Below, piece by piece: positions 37,728 to 46,908 of a stretch of DNA of 64,000 bases. Position numbers and translations under genes: made by a program. Below the pieces are notes generated by a model. That model had not been told where the DNA came from, searched no databases, and worked only from the letters and a program-made list of their open reading frames with translations. The stretch comes from Marinobacter sp. DY40_1A1 (GTDB lineage: Bacteria > Pseudomonadota > Gammaproteobacteria > Pseudomonadales > Oleiphilaceae), in NCBI RefSeq assembly GCF_016597815.1, contig NZ_VCHA01000002.1:248001-312000 (forward strand). Direction: 5' to 3'. How positions within the stretch are numbered: the first letter of the stretch is position 1; the number at the start of each line of letters is the position of its first letter.

Positions 37728-38600
37728 ATGATGTACAACACCCACCGCATCACCAGTAACAACATCTCACTGCATGCCGTGACCGAGGGGAATCCTGACG
37801 GCATACCTCTGGTGCTGGTTCACGGGTACCCGGACAACCACCGCGTGTGGGACAAGGTTGTTAGCGCTCTGGCTTCAGACTTCTTTCTCGTGCGCTACGA
37901 CGTTCGGGGTGCAGGCCTTTCAGACAAGCCGGTTCGCACACGGGACTATCGCTTGTCGTTGCTCGCGCAGGATCTTGAAGCCGTTGTGGATGAGTTGTTG
38001 CCTAACCGCCGGTTTCATCTGCTGGCCCACGACTGGGGTTCCATACAAAGTTGGGAGTCTGTGGGCTCAGGCCCTCTTCAGAAGCGTATTCTCTCCTTCA
38101 CATCGATTTCCGGCCCCTGTCTCGATCATGTCGGGGCCTGGCTAAGAGCACAGTCTTCAAACCTGAGCGGTGGTGGGCCAGTGAGAATGACCAGGCAGCT
38201 GCTTAAATCCTGGTACGTATTTCTGTTTCAGATACCCGTTGTACCGGAAGCTATCTGGAGCCTGGGGCTTGATAGAAAGTGGCCGGTCATATTGCAGAAG
38301 CGGGAGGGAGTAGCAGATGCCTGTTTCAGCAGTACTCAGAAGGATGACGGACGTTACGGAGTGCGATTATACCGGGCCAACTTCCTGTCCCGTCTGCTCA
38401 TGCCGCAACCAAGGTTCGCGAGCTGCCCGGTGCAATTGATCATTCTGAAGCAAGACAATTATGTGGGTGCCGACTTGTTCGGACAGCTAAACCAGTGGGT
38501 GGGCAAACTTACTCGAGTGCAATTAAACGCACCGCACTGGGCGCAGCTCACAGAACCAGACGCCATTGCCAGTGCAGTACGCAGCTTTATTCGCTCTTAA
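37728..38600 (+). CDS. Alpha/beta hydrolase, epoxide hydrolase/haloalkane dehalogenase-like
   Basis: A 290-residue cytoplasmic alpha/beta hydrolase. The oxyanion segment is [13 protein letters not shown] and the elbow reads [12 protein letters not shown], where an Asp stands in place of the nucleophilic Ser, as in epoxide hydrolases and haloalkane dehalogenases; the C-terminal base is likely in [18 protein letters not shown] is also typical. The start is ATG 37728 (a second ATG follows). The gene comes 101 bp after modC and its last 4 bp overlap the convergent crp gene. The natural substrate is unknown. Confidence 0.85.
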   Translation: MMYNTHRITSNNISLHAVTEGNPDGIPLVLVHGYPDNHRVWDKVVSALASDFFLVRYDVRGAGLSDKPVRTRDYRLSLLAQDLEAVVDELLPNRRFHLLAHDWGSIQSWESVGSGPLQKRILSFTSISGPCLDHVGAWLRAQSSNLSGGGPVRMTRQLLKSWYVFLFQIPVVPEAIWSLGLDRKWPVILQKREGVADACFSSTQKDDGRYGVRLYRANFLSRLLMPQPRFASCPVQLIILKQDNYVGADLFGQLNQWVGKLTRVQLNAPHWAQLTEPDAIASAVRSFIRS

Positions 38601-39238
38601 CGGGTTCCGAAAACCACCATGGTTTTGCCTTTTACCCGCACAAGCCCCTGATCTTCAAGGGTTTTAAGCACTCTGCCAACCATCTCCCGGGAGCAGCCTA
38701 CAATTCGCCCAATTTCCTGACGTGTGATCTTGATCTGCATGCCATCCGGGTGAGTCATGGCGTCTGGCTCCTTGCACAAATCAAGCAAGGTACGGGCAAC
38801 CCGACCAGTGACGTCCAGGAATGCCAGATCACCCACTTTACGGGTGGTTTGACGCAGGCGCGACGCCATTTGCTCGCCAATAAAATAGAGAACTCCAAGA
38901 TCCTGCTGGGCAATTTCCCGGAATTTGGGATAGCTGATTTCAGCCACCTCACACTCGGTTTTTGCCTTCACCCAGGCACTGCGGGAATCCATATTATCGA
39001 ACAACCCCATCTCGCCAAAGAAGTCTCCGGCATTGAGGTAGGCCATGATCATTTCACGACCATCATCATCTTCAATGATAACCGTGACGGAACCCTTAAC
39101 GATGTAAAAGAGGGAGTCGCTTTTGTCGCCCGCGTAAATAATGGTGCTCTTGGCCGGGTAGCGACGGCGATGGCACTGAGAAAGAAAATAGTCGAGATGC
39201 TTTGTTTTCTGCTCAACTGGCTTAATGATTGTGGCCAT
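38597..39238 (-). CDS. crp: cAMP-activated global regulator CRP/Vfr
   Basis: A 213-residue homodimeric transcription factor. The cyclic-nucleotide pocket reads [20 protein letters not shown], with the GE and RS pairs that contact cAMP, followed by the long C-helix with [12 protein letters not shown]. The recognition helix-turn-helix [20 protein letters not shown] is almost the E. coli CRP sequence. The upstream GAGGAGG is 13 bp from the ATG, which is unusually long. Divergent from osmC, as yhfA is next to crp in E. coli and as vfr is in Pseudomonas. Confidence 0.96.
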   Translation of the reverse strand: MATIIKPVEQKTKHLDYFLSQCHRRRYPAKSTIIYAGDKSDSLFYIVKGSVTVIIEDDDGREMIMAYLNAGDFFGEMGLFDNMDSRSAWVKAKTECEVAEISYPKFREIAQQDLGVLYFIGEQMASRLRQTTRKVGDLAFLDVTGRVARTLLDLCKEPDAMTHPDGMQIKITRQEIGRIVGCSREMVGRVLKTLEDQGLVRVKGKTMVVFGTR

Positions 39239-39502
39239 GGTGCGGGTTATGCCTCCTCAAATACTGGCGGGATCCGATGTTTGTTGTTCACCCGGCTTTC
39301 CATGCGGGTTTATTTTTTTGCCAAATAACATAACAACTTATAACAAGAAGGTTAGCTCTGGGCAACTGGAAACAGTATACGAAATGTATCAAGGGCTTTC
39401 GCCATCGACTGTCAGAGACTAGCGGTTATGCTAGCATCCTGTCCATTCGCTACTATCCAGGCGGGCCATTGCCCGCCACCGCGCAACAGGAGCACAGCCT
39501 TG
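39239..39502. promoter_or_regulatory. Divergent crp / osmC intergenic region
   Basis: A 264-bp gap, A/T-rich around 39310-39350, likely holding the crp promoter. A stem-loop GGCGGGC-CATT-GCCCGCC (39460-39477) lies 25 bp before the osmC start, without a U-run, so it is more likely a translational or protein-binding element than a terminator. No CRP half-site pair could be assigned with confidence. Confidence 0.35.
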
Positions 39503-39931
39503 ATGAAAGCAACCGTAGACTGGACCGGCAATGCCAGCTTCCGAGCTACCAGTGGTACTGGCCACTCTGTGCAGCTGGATGGCCCACCTGACCACGGTGG
39601 GGAAAACCTGGGCCCCCGCCCGATGGAGCTTTTGCTGATGGGCCTCGGAGGCTGTTCATCTTTTGATGTGATGAGCATTCTGAAAAAAAGCCGCCAGGAT
39701 GTCACTGCCTGCCATGCTGAGCTGGAAGCCGAGCGTGCAGATGCCGTGCCTTCGGTGTTCACAAAGATTCACCTGCACTTTGTGGTGACCGGCCACAACC
39801 TGAAAGAAAGCCAGGTAAAACGCGCCGTCAGTTTGTCTGCCGAGAAGTACTGCTCTGCTTCGATCATGCTTGAAAAAGCCGGCGTGGAAATCACCCACAG
39901 CCACGAAATCCGCACTGCGGATCAAGCCTGA
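39503..39931 (+). CDS. OsmC family peroxiredoxin-like protein (YhfA type)
   Basis: A 142-residue OsmC/Ohr-fold protein. Two conserved cysteines that would form the peroxidatic pair occur in LGGCSSFDVM and EKYCSASIML; RPMELLLMGL is the family helix. Start ATG 39503 follows CAGGAG. Its location divergent from crp matches E. coli yhfA, whose function is not established. It may reduce organic hydroperoxides (inference from fold). Confidence 0.9.
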   Translation: MKATVDWTGNASFRATSGTGHSVQLDGPPDHGGENLGPRPMELLLMGLGGCSSFDVMSILKKSRQDVTACHAELEAERADAVPSVFTKIHLHFVVTGHNLKESQVKRAVSLSAEKYCSASIMLEKAGVEITHSHEIRTADQA

Positions 39932-40095
39932 CCCATAGCACTATTCAACGCACAACGGGGCGTGCATAATACCGCCCTTTCTCCGCCGGCTAGTGCAAAA
40001 GGTGAACAACCTGAACCCTTGTCGGCGGCGGCCTGCGCAGAGCGTGTTACTACCGCCCTGCCGTCATTCATCTCCATAGATCGGAGGGGCTGAGC

Positions 40096-40890
40096 ATGGA
40101 ATCAAAACTCCAGTTGCACGGTTTCAACAACCTGACCAAATCCCTGAGCTTCAATATCTACGACATTTGTTATGCGCAGACTGAAGAACAGCGTGAGGGC
40201 TATATCGATTACATCGACGAGATGTACAACGCAGAGCGCCTTACCCAGATACTGACCGATGTGGTCAAGATCATTGGCGCCAACGTGCTCAACATCGCCC
40301 GTCAGGATTACGAGCCCCATGGGGCATCGGTTACCATGCTCATCGCTGAGCATGAGCTGACCGACGGTGAAGAGCCAGACAACGAAGAATCACCCGGCCC
40401 GCTGCCCGACACCATCGTAGCCCACCTGGACAAGAGCCACGTGACGGTGCATACCTACCCCGAGAGCCACCCCCACGAGGGTATCAGCACCTTCCGGGCA
40501 GACATCGATGTATCAACCTGCGGCCTGATTTCGCCCCTGAAGGTTTTAAACTACCTGATCCACAGTTTTGATTCTGACGTGGTGACCGTTGATTACCGGG
40601 TACGCGGCTTTACCCGCGATGTAGACGGCACCAAGCACTACATTGATCACGACATTAACTCAATCCAGAACTACCTGACCGAAGATACACAGAACGCTTA
40701 TCAAATGATCGATGTGAACGTGTATCAGGAAAACCTCTTCCACACCAAAATGATGGTGAAAGAGTTCAACCTGGACAATCACGTTTTTGGTGAAAATGCC
40801 GAAGATCTGGATCCGGAGATTGCCCGCTCTATTGAAGAACGGCTTCGTCGCGAAAAGCTGGAGATATTCTACTCACGCAACATGGAGTAA
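40096..40890 (+). CDS. speD: S-adenosylmethionine decarboxylase proenzyme
   Basis: Makes decarboxylated AdoMet, the aminopropyl donor for spermidine. The 264-residue protein is of the enterobacterial/pseudomonad type 1a; the self-cleavage site lies in [19 protein letters not shown], between Lys and Ser, so that Ser becomes the pyruvoyl group. [24 protein letters not shown] and [20 protein letters not shown] are hallmark regions. AUG 40096 follows CGGAGGGG. No speE is adjacent; spermidine synthase must lie elsewhere. Confidence 0.97.
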   Translation: MESKLQLHGFNNLTKSLSFNIYDICYAQTEEQREGYIDYIDEMYNAERLTQILTDVVKIIGANVLNIARQDYEPHGASVTMLIAEHELTDGEEPDNEESPGPLPDTIVAHLDKSHVTVHTYPESHPHEGISTFRADIDVSTCGLISPLKVLNYLIHSFDSDVVTVDYRVRGFTRDVDGTKHYIDHDINSIQNYLTEDTQNAYQMIDVNVYQENLFHTKMMVKEFNLDNHVFGENAEDLDPEIARSIEERLRREKLEIFYSRNME

Positions 40891-40909
40891 GAGTACCCGG
40901 CCAGGCTTC

Positions 40910-40929
40910 TGCCAGGCACAACCCTGGCA
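40910..40929. terminator. Possible convergent terminator hairpin speD / phosphoribulokinase
   Basis: TGCCAGG (40910-40916) pairs with CCTGGCA (40923-40929) in the short gap between convergent genes. No U-run follows on either strand, so termination efficiency is uncertain. Confidence 0.35.
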
Positions 40930-40932
40930 TAT

Positions 40933-41799
40933 TCAGGCGAAAGATTTCTGTGCAATAAGGCGCTGCACCATCGGTCTTACAATAAGATCCATGGCCAGCG
41001 CCATTTTTGTGCCCGGAATCACCAGAGTGTCGTGGCGTGACAGCGTGCTGTTCTGTATCGCCTGCAGCAGGTAGGAAAAATCCACGTCTGACGCATCCCG
41101 AAACCGGATAACAAACATGCTTTCGTCTTCGGTGGGCACATCCCGGACCACAAACGGGTTGGACGTATCTACAAGAGGGATACGCTGAAAGTTGATATGG
41201 GTATGTGAAAACTGCGGCACTATATCGTGAACGTAGTCATCCATACGGTTGATGATGGTCGCAACCACGGCTTCCTGACTGTAGCCGCGCTGATGGGTGT
41301 CCCGGTGTATTTTCTGGATCCACTCGAGGTTCACGATAGGCACCACGCCAATCATCAAGTCTACGTACTGGGCAATATTGTAAGCTTCGCTGACTACCGC
41401 CCCGTGCAAACCCTCGTAAAACAGCAGATCCGTGTCTGCCTGCAGCGAACCCCATGTCGTAAAGGTGCCCGGTTTATGGCCTTCGGCCTGCAAGTCACGA
41501 TCCTCATCGTGCACATATTGGCGATATCGACCATTGCCTGTGTGGCTATAGTCGTAAAACAGTGCTTCCAGCTTATCAATGTGGTTGGCGGCAAGAGCAA
41601 AGTGATTGCGTTCACCAAACTGCCCCTTGGCAGCCAGCCGGGCCATCTGCTCACGGTTATAGCGGTGAAAACTGTCACCGCTGACCATCGCCGCCGTCAG
41701 CCCCTCATTCGCAAACATGCGCCGGAATATCTGGCCTGTGGTACTGGTGCCCGCACCGGAGGAGCCGGTTACCGCAATAATGGGATGACGTTTTGACAT
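40933..41799 (-). CDS. prkB: Phosphoribulokinase family protein (PrkB-like), no RuBisCO nearby
   Basis: A 288-residue P-loop kinase with Walker A VTGSSGAGTSTT, DSFHRYNR, the phosphoribulokinase signature region around FYEGLHGAVVSEAYNIAQYVD and a late VIPGTKMALAMDLI. Length equals the proteobacterial enzymes that phosphorylate ribulose 5-phosphate, but no Calvin-cycle gene is present in the window. In E. coli an orphan prkB lies two genes from crp, also with an OsmC gene between, so this is a conserved linkage. The function in heterotrophs is unknown. Confidence 0.88.
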   Translation of the reverse strand: MSKRHPIIAVTGSSGAGTSTTGQIFRRMFANEGLTAAMVSGDSFHRYNREQMARLAAKGQFGERNHFALAANHIDKLEALFYDYSHTGNGRYRQYVHDEDRDLQAEGHKPGTFTTWGSLQADTDLLFYEGLHGAVVSEAYNIAQYVDLMIGVVPIVNLEWIQKIHRDTHQRGYSQEAVVATIINRMDDYVHDIVPQFSHTHINFQRIPLVDTSNPFVVRDVPTEDESMFVIRFRDASDVDFSYLLQAIQNSTLSRHDTLVIPGTKMALAMDLIVRPMVQRLIAQKSFA

Positions 41800-41862
41800 G
41801 GCTTAGGTGCGCCGCCGGTTGTATAAAATTCTGGTGAATGTTGCGTGTGCGCCTTGAAGGCG

Positions 41863-44800
41863 TCAGGCAAGGCTATCGAGCGAACGGGGCTTCTCAATCA
41901 CAAATCCCTGAGCGTAATCCACGCCCAACTGCCTCAGTGTATCCAGAACGTCGCGGGATTCAACCTGGCTGGCAATCACTTCCCGATCCATATAATGCGC
42001 CATATCCACCATGGACTGCACCATGGCGCGATCTGTTTCACTGGTGCTGAGCTGGCCGGTGAACGCGCTGTCTATCTTTATCAAATCCACCGGGAGCGAG
42101 CGCATGAACTCGAACGAGCTGGGCCCACTGCCGAAGTTTCCGAGACAGAACCTGCAACCAAGCTCCTTCATCTCGATAATAAAGTCCGCCACCGCCTGCA
42201 CATCATTGATTGCCGAGGCTTCGGTAACTTCAAACCAGAGACGCTCAATGGGCGCGTCTTTTTCACTCAGCTTTTCATAGATATGCTCAAGCAGCGACTG
42301 GTCGTTCAGTGAATAACCCGAGAGGTTGATACACACTCCACCAAGGTGGCGGGGGTCTGGCGCCTGTACCCGCAGCCAGTCCAGCATGTGCCCTACCACC
42401 CAGCGATCTACTGCTTGCATGCGATCATACCGCTCTGCCATGCGCACAAAATCACGCCCGGTAATCAGTACTCCGGCATCATCGTACATGCTGATCAGTA
42501 CTTCATACTGTGCCGCCATTCTGGTACGGCTGTGCAACGGAATAATTTTCTGGCATCGCAACAGCATGCGCTCTTCATCGAGATCGCCAAGGCTGGCCAC
42601 TTTGGCCGCGATCTGTTCCTGCCGCGCCTGATCGCCAGCATCCAGAGAATACTCTGACACCTTCCCAAGACCTTTCTCTCTTGCGCTGGCTAAAGCTTGC
42701 TCGGATGCTCTCAGCCAGCGCTCGGCGCTAACCAGGCCTGGTAATTCAGGCACAACACCAATACTGGCAGACAACTGATAGCGACGTTCGCCGTAGACAA
42801 ACTCAGCCGCTTCAACAGCCAGAATGAGATTACGGGCCGCATCGTCAGCGCTTTCCGCTGGCACAAGCATGCCAAACTCGTTCCCCGCGAGCCTTGCCAG
42901 GGGCATTCCGTCCCCCACATGCTCTCGCAACAAATCGGCCACCCGTTTGAGCGCATCGTCACCCGCCTGATAGCCGGCGGTGTCATTCAGCAAGCGGAAC
43001 TTGCGCAAATCCAGCCTGACCAAGGAGCGTTCATCTTCACGCCTGGCCAACTGCTGATCAAGCATGCGCTCAAATTCCCGGCGGCCAAGCAAGCCTGTCA
43101 GCTCGTCGTGGGTTGAGGCCCAGGACAACTGGTCATAGACCTTACGCACCATTCGGTCGATGCTTTCATCCACCAAGGGCCGTTCGTATTGGCTATCAGG
43201 TACGATAACGCCTTTGCGCATCTGGCGTGCCAAGGCTTCCAGCTCCAGTTCCACTACCCGCATGCCCTGGTGATTCACGAAAACAAAGCGGGTGAACCCA
43301 CGAGCCACCCAAACCAGGCGGATATACTGAGGCTCGTCAGGCTTTTCCTGATCCCGAAGCCAATCACCCGTCCGCAGCCTCTGAGCACGATTGATCCAGC
43401 GCTGCAGACTGCGCTGTTCGCGCTCAGACAGTGCCTTTTTGAGGTCTTTGGCAGGTTGTGCTTTGGGAACTTCCACCATTTCCGGCGGGCTCTCTGGACG
43501 ACGCACCAAAAACTGTTTCAGCTCATCACGTATCTGGGATGATGGCATGTGGTTACTGGAAATAGACGCCAATCCATCCTGAATAACCCGGAGCAATTCA
43601 GGCAGGTTTATGGCGGAGTCGTGGTCTTCTGAAAACGCCAGCAGGGAGTCAACAACTGCAAGGTAATCCTCCCAGATCTGGCTGTCTGCACCCTGGCGAA
43701 TCCAGGTCAGTGACAAAAGGTCCCGCCAACCGCCGTCCAGGAGACTAAGCACCGCTTTCGGCACCTTCCGGCCCGCCAGCTTCTGGTTCAACACTTCCGC
43801 TACGGCCACTTTCGATTCCGCCACTTTCTGGGCGCCTTCGGCTGCGGCGGTTACCCGCTCAACGTTGCGCCGATAGACCAGATTCTGGCGGTCGATCAAG
43901 CCATCAAGCTCTTGTACTGTGTTCTCAAAAACGCCGGTATCCTGTTCGAACTCGGTAGTAATACGCTGGACAAGCTCATCAACCTTGCGTTGCACCACCG
44001 GGTTCAGACGACCACCCTTGACACCCAACTGGGCCAGTCGGTTCATCACGCCTCGAACCGGGCTGTTTTTGTCATCAAAAAAAGCAGGGTCGCGCATCAC
44101 CACTTTCAAAACCGGTACCTGTAGCTGGCGCATTCGCTGCTGAGCGTATTCGCTGAGCTTCGGGCTCTCGGTTACCGAGTGGAAAAAACGGTCGACAACA
44201 TCCAGCGTGCTTTGCTGTTCATCATCCAGCTTTTTGCCGCCCATCTCGCGGACTTTTTCCACTACCCGTTCCCGCAAAGGGACCACATTAGTCGCAGCCT
44301 CAACCGGCTCCGCCTGCAGCTGTTGAAGTTCACGCTGCAGTTCGCCGGTAGACACAGGCTTGGCGTTGACGGGAAAAGGCGTTTGCTCGATGCCACCACT
44401 TTTTGCCCGAGTTGCTGCAAGTGTTCCCAGAAGGTTTCGCACAGTCGCAAAGGCGGTTTGAGCAGCTTGGGCATAGCCCCGGAATTCACTGCCCAATCGC
44501 GATTTCCCGACGCTTGCTCCGCGGGGCACGGGCGGCTCTGCTCCGGGCTGAGCCTGATCATTCTGCGGCGTAGTGTTGCGCGCTGCTTCCATCTGTGCAG
44601 GCTCTGGCTGGCTCTGCTCCGCGGCCGGCCTGTCCGCTGGACTACTGGCGGCCTGCTCACTCAGGTACTTGCTGAGATCAAGCTCCGGCAGCACGCCATG
44701 ACGAATCAGAATATTGTTCAGTTCCTTGTAGAGCGGGCCAAGGTGGTGCAGGACTGACTGCTCGAACACCTTCAGGCAAATTTTCTCTACTTCTCTGGAG

Positions 44801-45642
44801 GCCTTGAGCTGGGTCAGCCCGGCATGAAAAGATTCACACACAAGTGACGGGCCGAGAGGATTGTGGTGCCCGGTCGCATTGGCAATGCCCAACTTGTCCA
44901 AACGAAGCTTGAGCTGCAGAAGATCCTTGCGATACTGGGTGTCGGCCTTTGTCACCATTACCCGGATGGTCAGCCAGTCTTCAAACTCGCCTTTGTCCAC
45001 AACAGAGAGTTCGGAGCCCGGAAAGCCTTTAGGCGCCGGTTTAAGTGGTGATTCCAGACTACGAGCCATCTGATGCCAGATAACCCGTTGCCGAGCCTTA
45101 ACCTGACCGGAAAAGTCCATTAACTCGTTGGCTTGCTGGTCGTTCGTCGCTTTCTGCGCCGCTGCTTTCAGGGTATCGGCCATTTGCACAAAGCAGGCAT
45201 CCATAAGCGGTTCTATGTGCTGGATAACCGCCCGCGCAGACTGGTGCAGGACAAACTGGACTCGCTCACTCGGCGCGCGTAGTGAAGCCCGCTCCTGACT
45301 ATCAGAACCGCCACATTGCTGCAGCATAGACGCTACGGCTTCCGGGTTGTCGCGGGTAAAACTCACGCCCATGGCTCCATCAATACGCCTGGCCACACTC
45401 ACGTGAACCTCATGCCGGCGTTTGCCATCCGGGTCGCGAAATCGCACAGTCAGTTCGGGGCGACTCGAGGCAGCAAACGCCCGATCGAGCTTGCGGGATG
45501 TCTCACCGGAATAACGGACAAAAAGGCCTTCCGGGCAAAAGTCCGCAATCTGACACGGCCATGTCTCACCCGTACCCAGATCAATCTGGGCAGCAAGCTT
45601 GATAGGTTTACGAGGGCTGCTTCGACGTTCTCTCGGATCCAT
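41863..45642 (-). CDS. PilZ - DUF1631 - degenerate GGDEF - degenerate EAL protein
   Basis: A 1259-residue cytoplasmic protein. Residues 1-110 are a PilZ domain (RRSSPRKPIKLAAQIDLGTG, then IADFCPEGLF, where the usual D/NxSxxG has Cys for Ser). Residues about 130-830 match DUF1631, mostly helical with two Gln/Pro/Ala-rich linkers. A GGDEF domain follows (DELTGLLGRREF), whose active site reads AGNEF near residue 921. The EAL domain has EVL in place of EAL (about residue 1045) and GNFG in place of the DDFG metal motif (about 1167), so both enzymes are probably inactive. It likely reads c-di-GMP rather than making or degrading it. Confidence 0.92.
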   Translation of the reverse strand: MDPRERRSSPRKPIKLAAQIDLGTGETWPCQIADFCPEGLFVRYSGETSRKLDRAFAASSRPELTVRFRDPDGKRRHEVHVSVARRIDGAMGVSFTRDNPEAVASMLQQCGGSDSQERASLRAPSERVQFVLHQSARAVIQHIEPLMDACFVQMADTLKAAAQKATNDQQANELMDFSGQVKARQRVIWHQMARSLESPLKPAPKGFPGSELSVVDKGEFEDWLTIRVMVTKADTQYRKDLLQLKLRLDKLGIANATGHHNPLGPSLVCESFHAGLTQLKASREVEKICLKVFEQSVLHHLGPLYKELNNILIRHGVLPELDLSKYLSEQAASSPADRPAAEQSQPEPAQMEAARNTTPQNDQAQPGAEPPVPRGASVGKSRLGSEFRGYAQAAQTAFATVRNLLGTLAATRAKSGGIEQTPFPVNAKPVSTGELQRELQQLQAEPVEAATNVVPLRERVVEKVREMGGKKLDDEQQSTLDVVDRFFHSVTESPKLSEYAQQRMRQLQVPVLKVVMRDPAFFDDKNSPVRGVMNRLAQLGVKGGRLNPVVQRKVDELVQRITTEFEQDTGVFENTVQELDGLIDRQNLVYRRNVERVTAAAEGAQKVAESKVAVAEVLNQKLAGRKVPKAVLSLLDGGWRDLLSLTWIRQGADSQIWEDYLAVVDSLLAFSEDHDSAINLPELLRVIQDGLASISSNHMPSSQIRDELKQFLVRRPESPPEMVEVPKAQPAKDLKKALSEREQRSLQRWINRAQRLRTGDWLRDQEKPDEPQYIRLVWVARGFTRFVFVNHQGMRVVELELEALARQMRKGVIVPDSQYERPLVDESIDRMVRKVYDQLSWASTHDELTGLLGRREFERMLDQQLARREDERSLVRLDLRKFRLLNDTAGYQAGDDALKRVADLLREHVGDGMPLARLAGNEFGMLVPAESADDAARNLILAVEAAEFVYGERRYQLSASIGVVPELPGLVSAERWLRASEQALASAREKGLGKVSEYSLDAGDQARQEQIAAKVASLGDLDEERMLLRCQKIIPLHSRTRMAAQYEVLISMYDDAGVLITGRDFVRMAERYDRMQAVDRWVVGHMLDWLRVQAPDPRHLGGVCINLSGYSLNDQSLLEHIYEKLSEKDAPIERLWFEVTEASAINDVQAVADFIIEMKELGCRFCLGNFGSGPSSFEFMRSLPVDLIKIDSAFTGQLSTSETDRAMVQSMVDMAHYMDREVIASQVESRDVLDTLRQLGVDYAQGFVIEKPRSLDSLA

Positions 45643-45831
45643 GAACTACCTGACATTGCGTAAAGTCGGAGGGGCTGGGTGTTCAGCCTGCCAGCGACTA
45701 ACGTCCCTGAAAAGTGGCCTTTGCCACCTGCTGTTATACAAAAAATGCTGATGCTTATAACCAATACTATAAGTGTACTATAGCGATCTGTGACGGACAC
45801 ATATACCGCCAAACCATAACATCCTGATTCT

Positions 45832-46908
45832 ATGAAACAGCTTAGTCAGATCTATACAGTTTTACTACTGGTAACACTGCTGAGTGGCTGCTCGACCATC
45901 AGCTATTACACTCAGGCCATTCACGGCCACCTGGCTTTAACTATAGCTGGTAAACCAGTCGACACCCTTATTGCCAGTGAAGACACGCCCCCTGAGCTCC
46001 GTGACAAACTTATGCTCTCTCGCCAGGCTCTGCTGTTTGCGAGTGACCGGCTGGGGCTCTCGCCCGGAGACGCTTTCACCAACTATGTCGTTCTGGAACA
46101 CCCCTGGGTTGTAGTCAATCTTGTGGCAGTGCCTGAGTTTTCGCTTCAGCCTCACCAATGGTGCTATCCGGTATTGGGCTGCCAAGCCTACCGCGGCTAC
46201 TTTCACCTGGAAGATGCCCGCAAAGAAGAGCAAACCTACCGCGCCAATGGCTACGACACTTTCATTGGCGGAGTAACTGCCTATTCCACACTGGGCTGGT
46301 TTGACGACCCCTTGCACTCCGGTTTTACCAGCCTTGCAGATGACCGCATGGTGGCCTTGATGTTCCACGAGCTGGCTCACCAGGTGATCTATATCAAAGG
46401 GGACACCGCCTTCAATGAAAGTTTTGCCACCGCAGTTGAGCTGGAGGGCCTGAGGCTCTGGCTGGATCAAAGAGGCGATCCGGCCGCCTTCATCCAGGCA
46501 CTGGAACAGCTTGAGCTGCGCAACAGCACCCACGCTCTGGTAGCCGCAACGAGTGCTGAACTTGAACAGCTCTATCAACGGCAGGGTGTGCTTACGGAGA
46601 ACCGTTTGCGAGAGCGTAAACAACGCCTCTTTGATCAGCTTAATACGAGCTATGAACAGCTGCTAGCCAATAGATCAGGAAATAATATTGGCCCGTTCGG
46701 CCACCCTCCGGTTGCCTTCAACAATGCCAGGATTGCTCTTTTTTCCCAGTACAACCAGCACGTACCGGCCTTTAGGCAGTTATTAAAGCAGTCTGGCTAC
46801 GATTTCCCGACATTTTACGACGCCGTAGAGACTCTCTCCGTAAAGCCTGATGCTCAACGCCAGCAGTCACTGGAAGTACTGTCAGAGCGGTTTGAAAAAC
46901 ACTTTTGA
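45832..46908 (+). CDS. Predicted aminopeptidase lipoprotein (COG4324-like)
   Basis: A 358-residue predicted lipoprotein: lipobox TLLSGC (Cys20), SYYTQAIHGHLAL, and a zinc-peptidase core VALMFHELAHQVIYIKGDTAFNESFATAVE, where HExxH and the downstream NESFAT provide metal ligands. YFHLEDARKEEQTY and YSTLGWFDDP are other family segments. It belongs to the uncharacterised aminopeptidases of gammaproteobacteria; location is probably the periplasmic face of a membrane. Its 3' end overlaps argA by 27 bp in convergent orientation. Divergent from the DUF1631 gene by 189 bp. Confidence 0.86.
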   Translation: MKQLSQIYTVLLLVTLLSGCSTISYYTQAIHGHLALTIAGKPVDTLIASEDTPPELRDKLMLSRQALLFASDRLGLSPGDAFTNYVVLEHPWVVVNLVAVPEFSLQPHQWCYPVLGCQAYRGYFHLEDARKEEQTYRANGYDTFIGGVTAYSTLGWFDDPLHSGFTSLADDRMVALMFHELAHQVIYIKGDTAFNESFATAVELEGLRLWLDQRGDPAAFIQALEQLELRNSTHALVAATSAELEQLYQRQGVLTENRLRERKQRLFDQLNTSYEQLLANRSGNNIGPFGHPPVAFNNARIALFSQYNQHVPAFRQLLKQSGYDFPTFYDAVETLSVKPDAQRQQSLEVLSERFEKHF

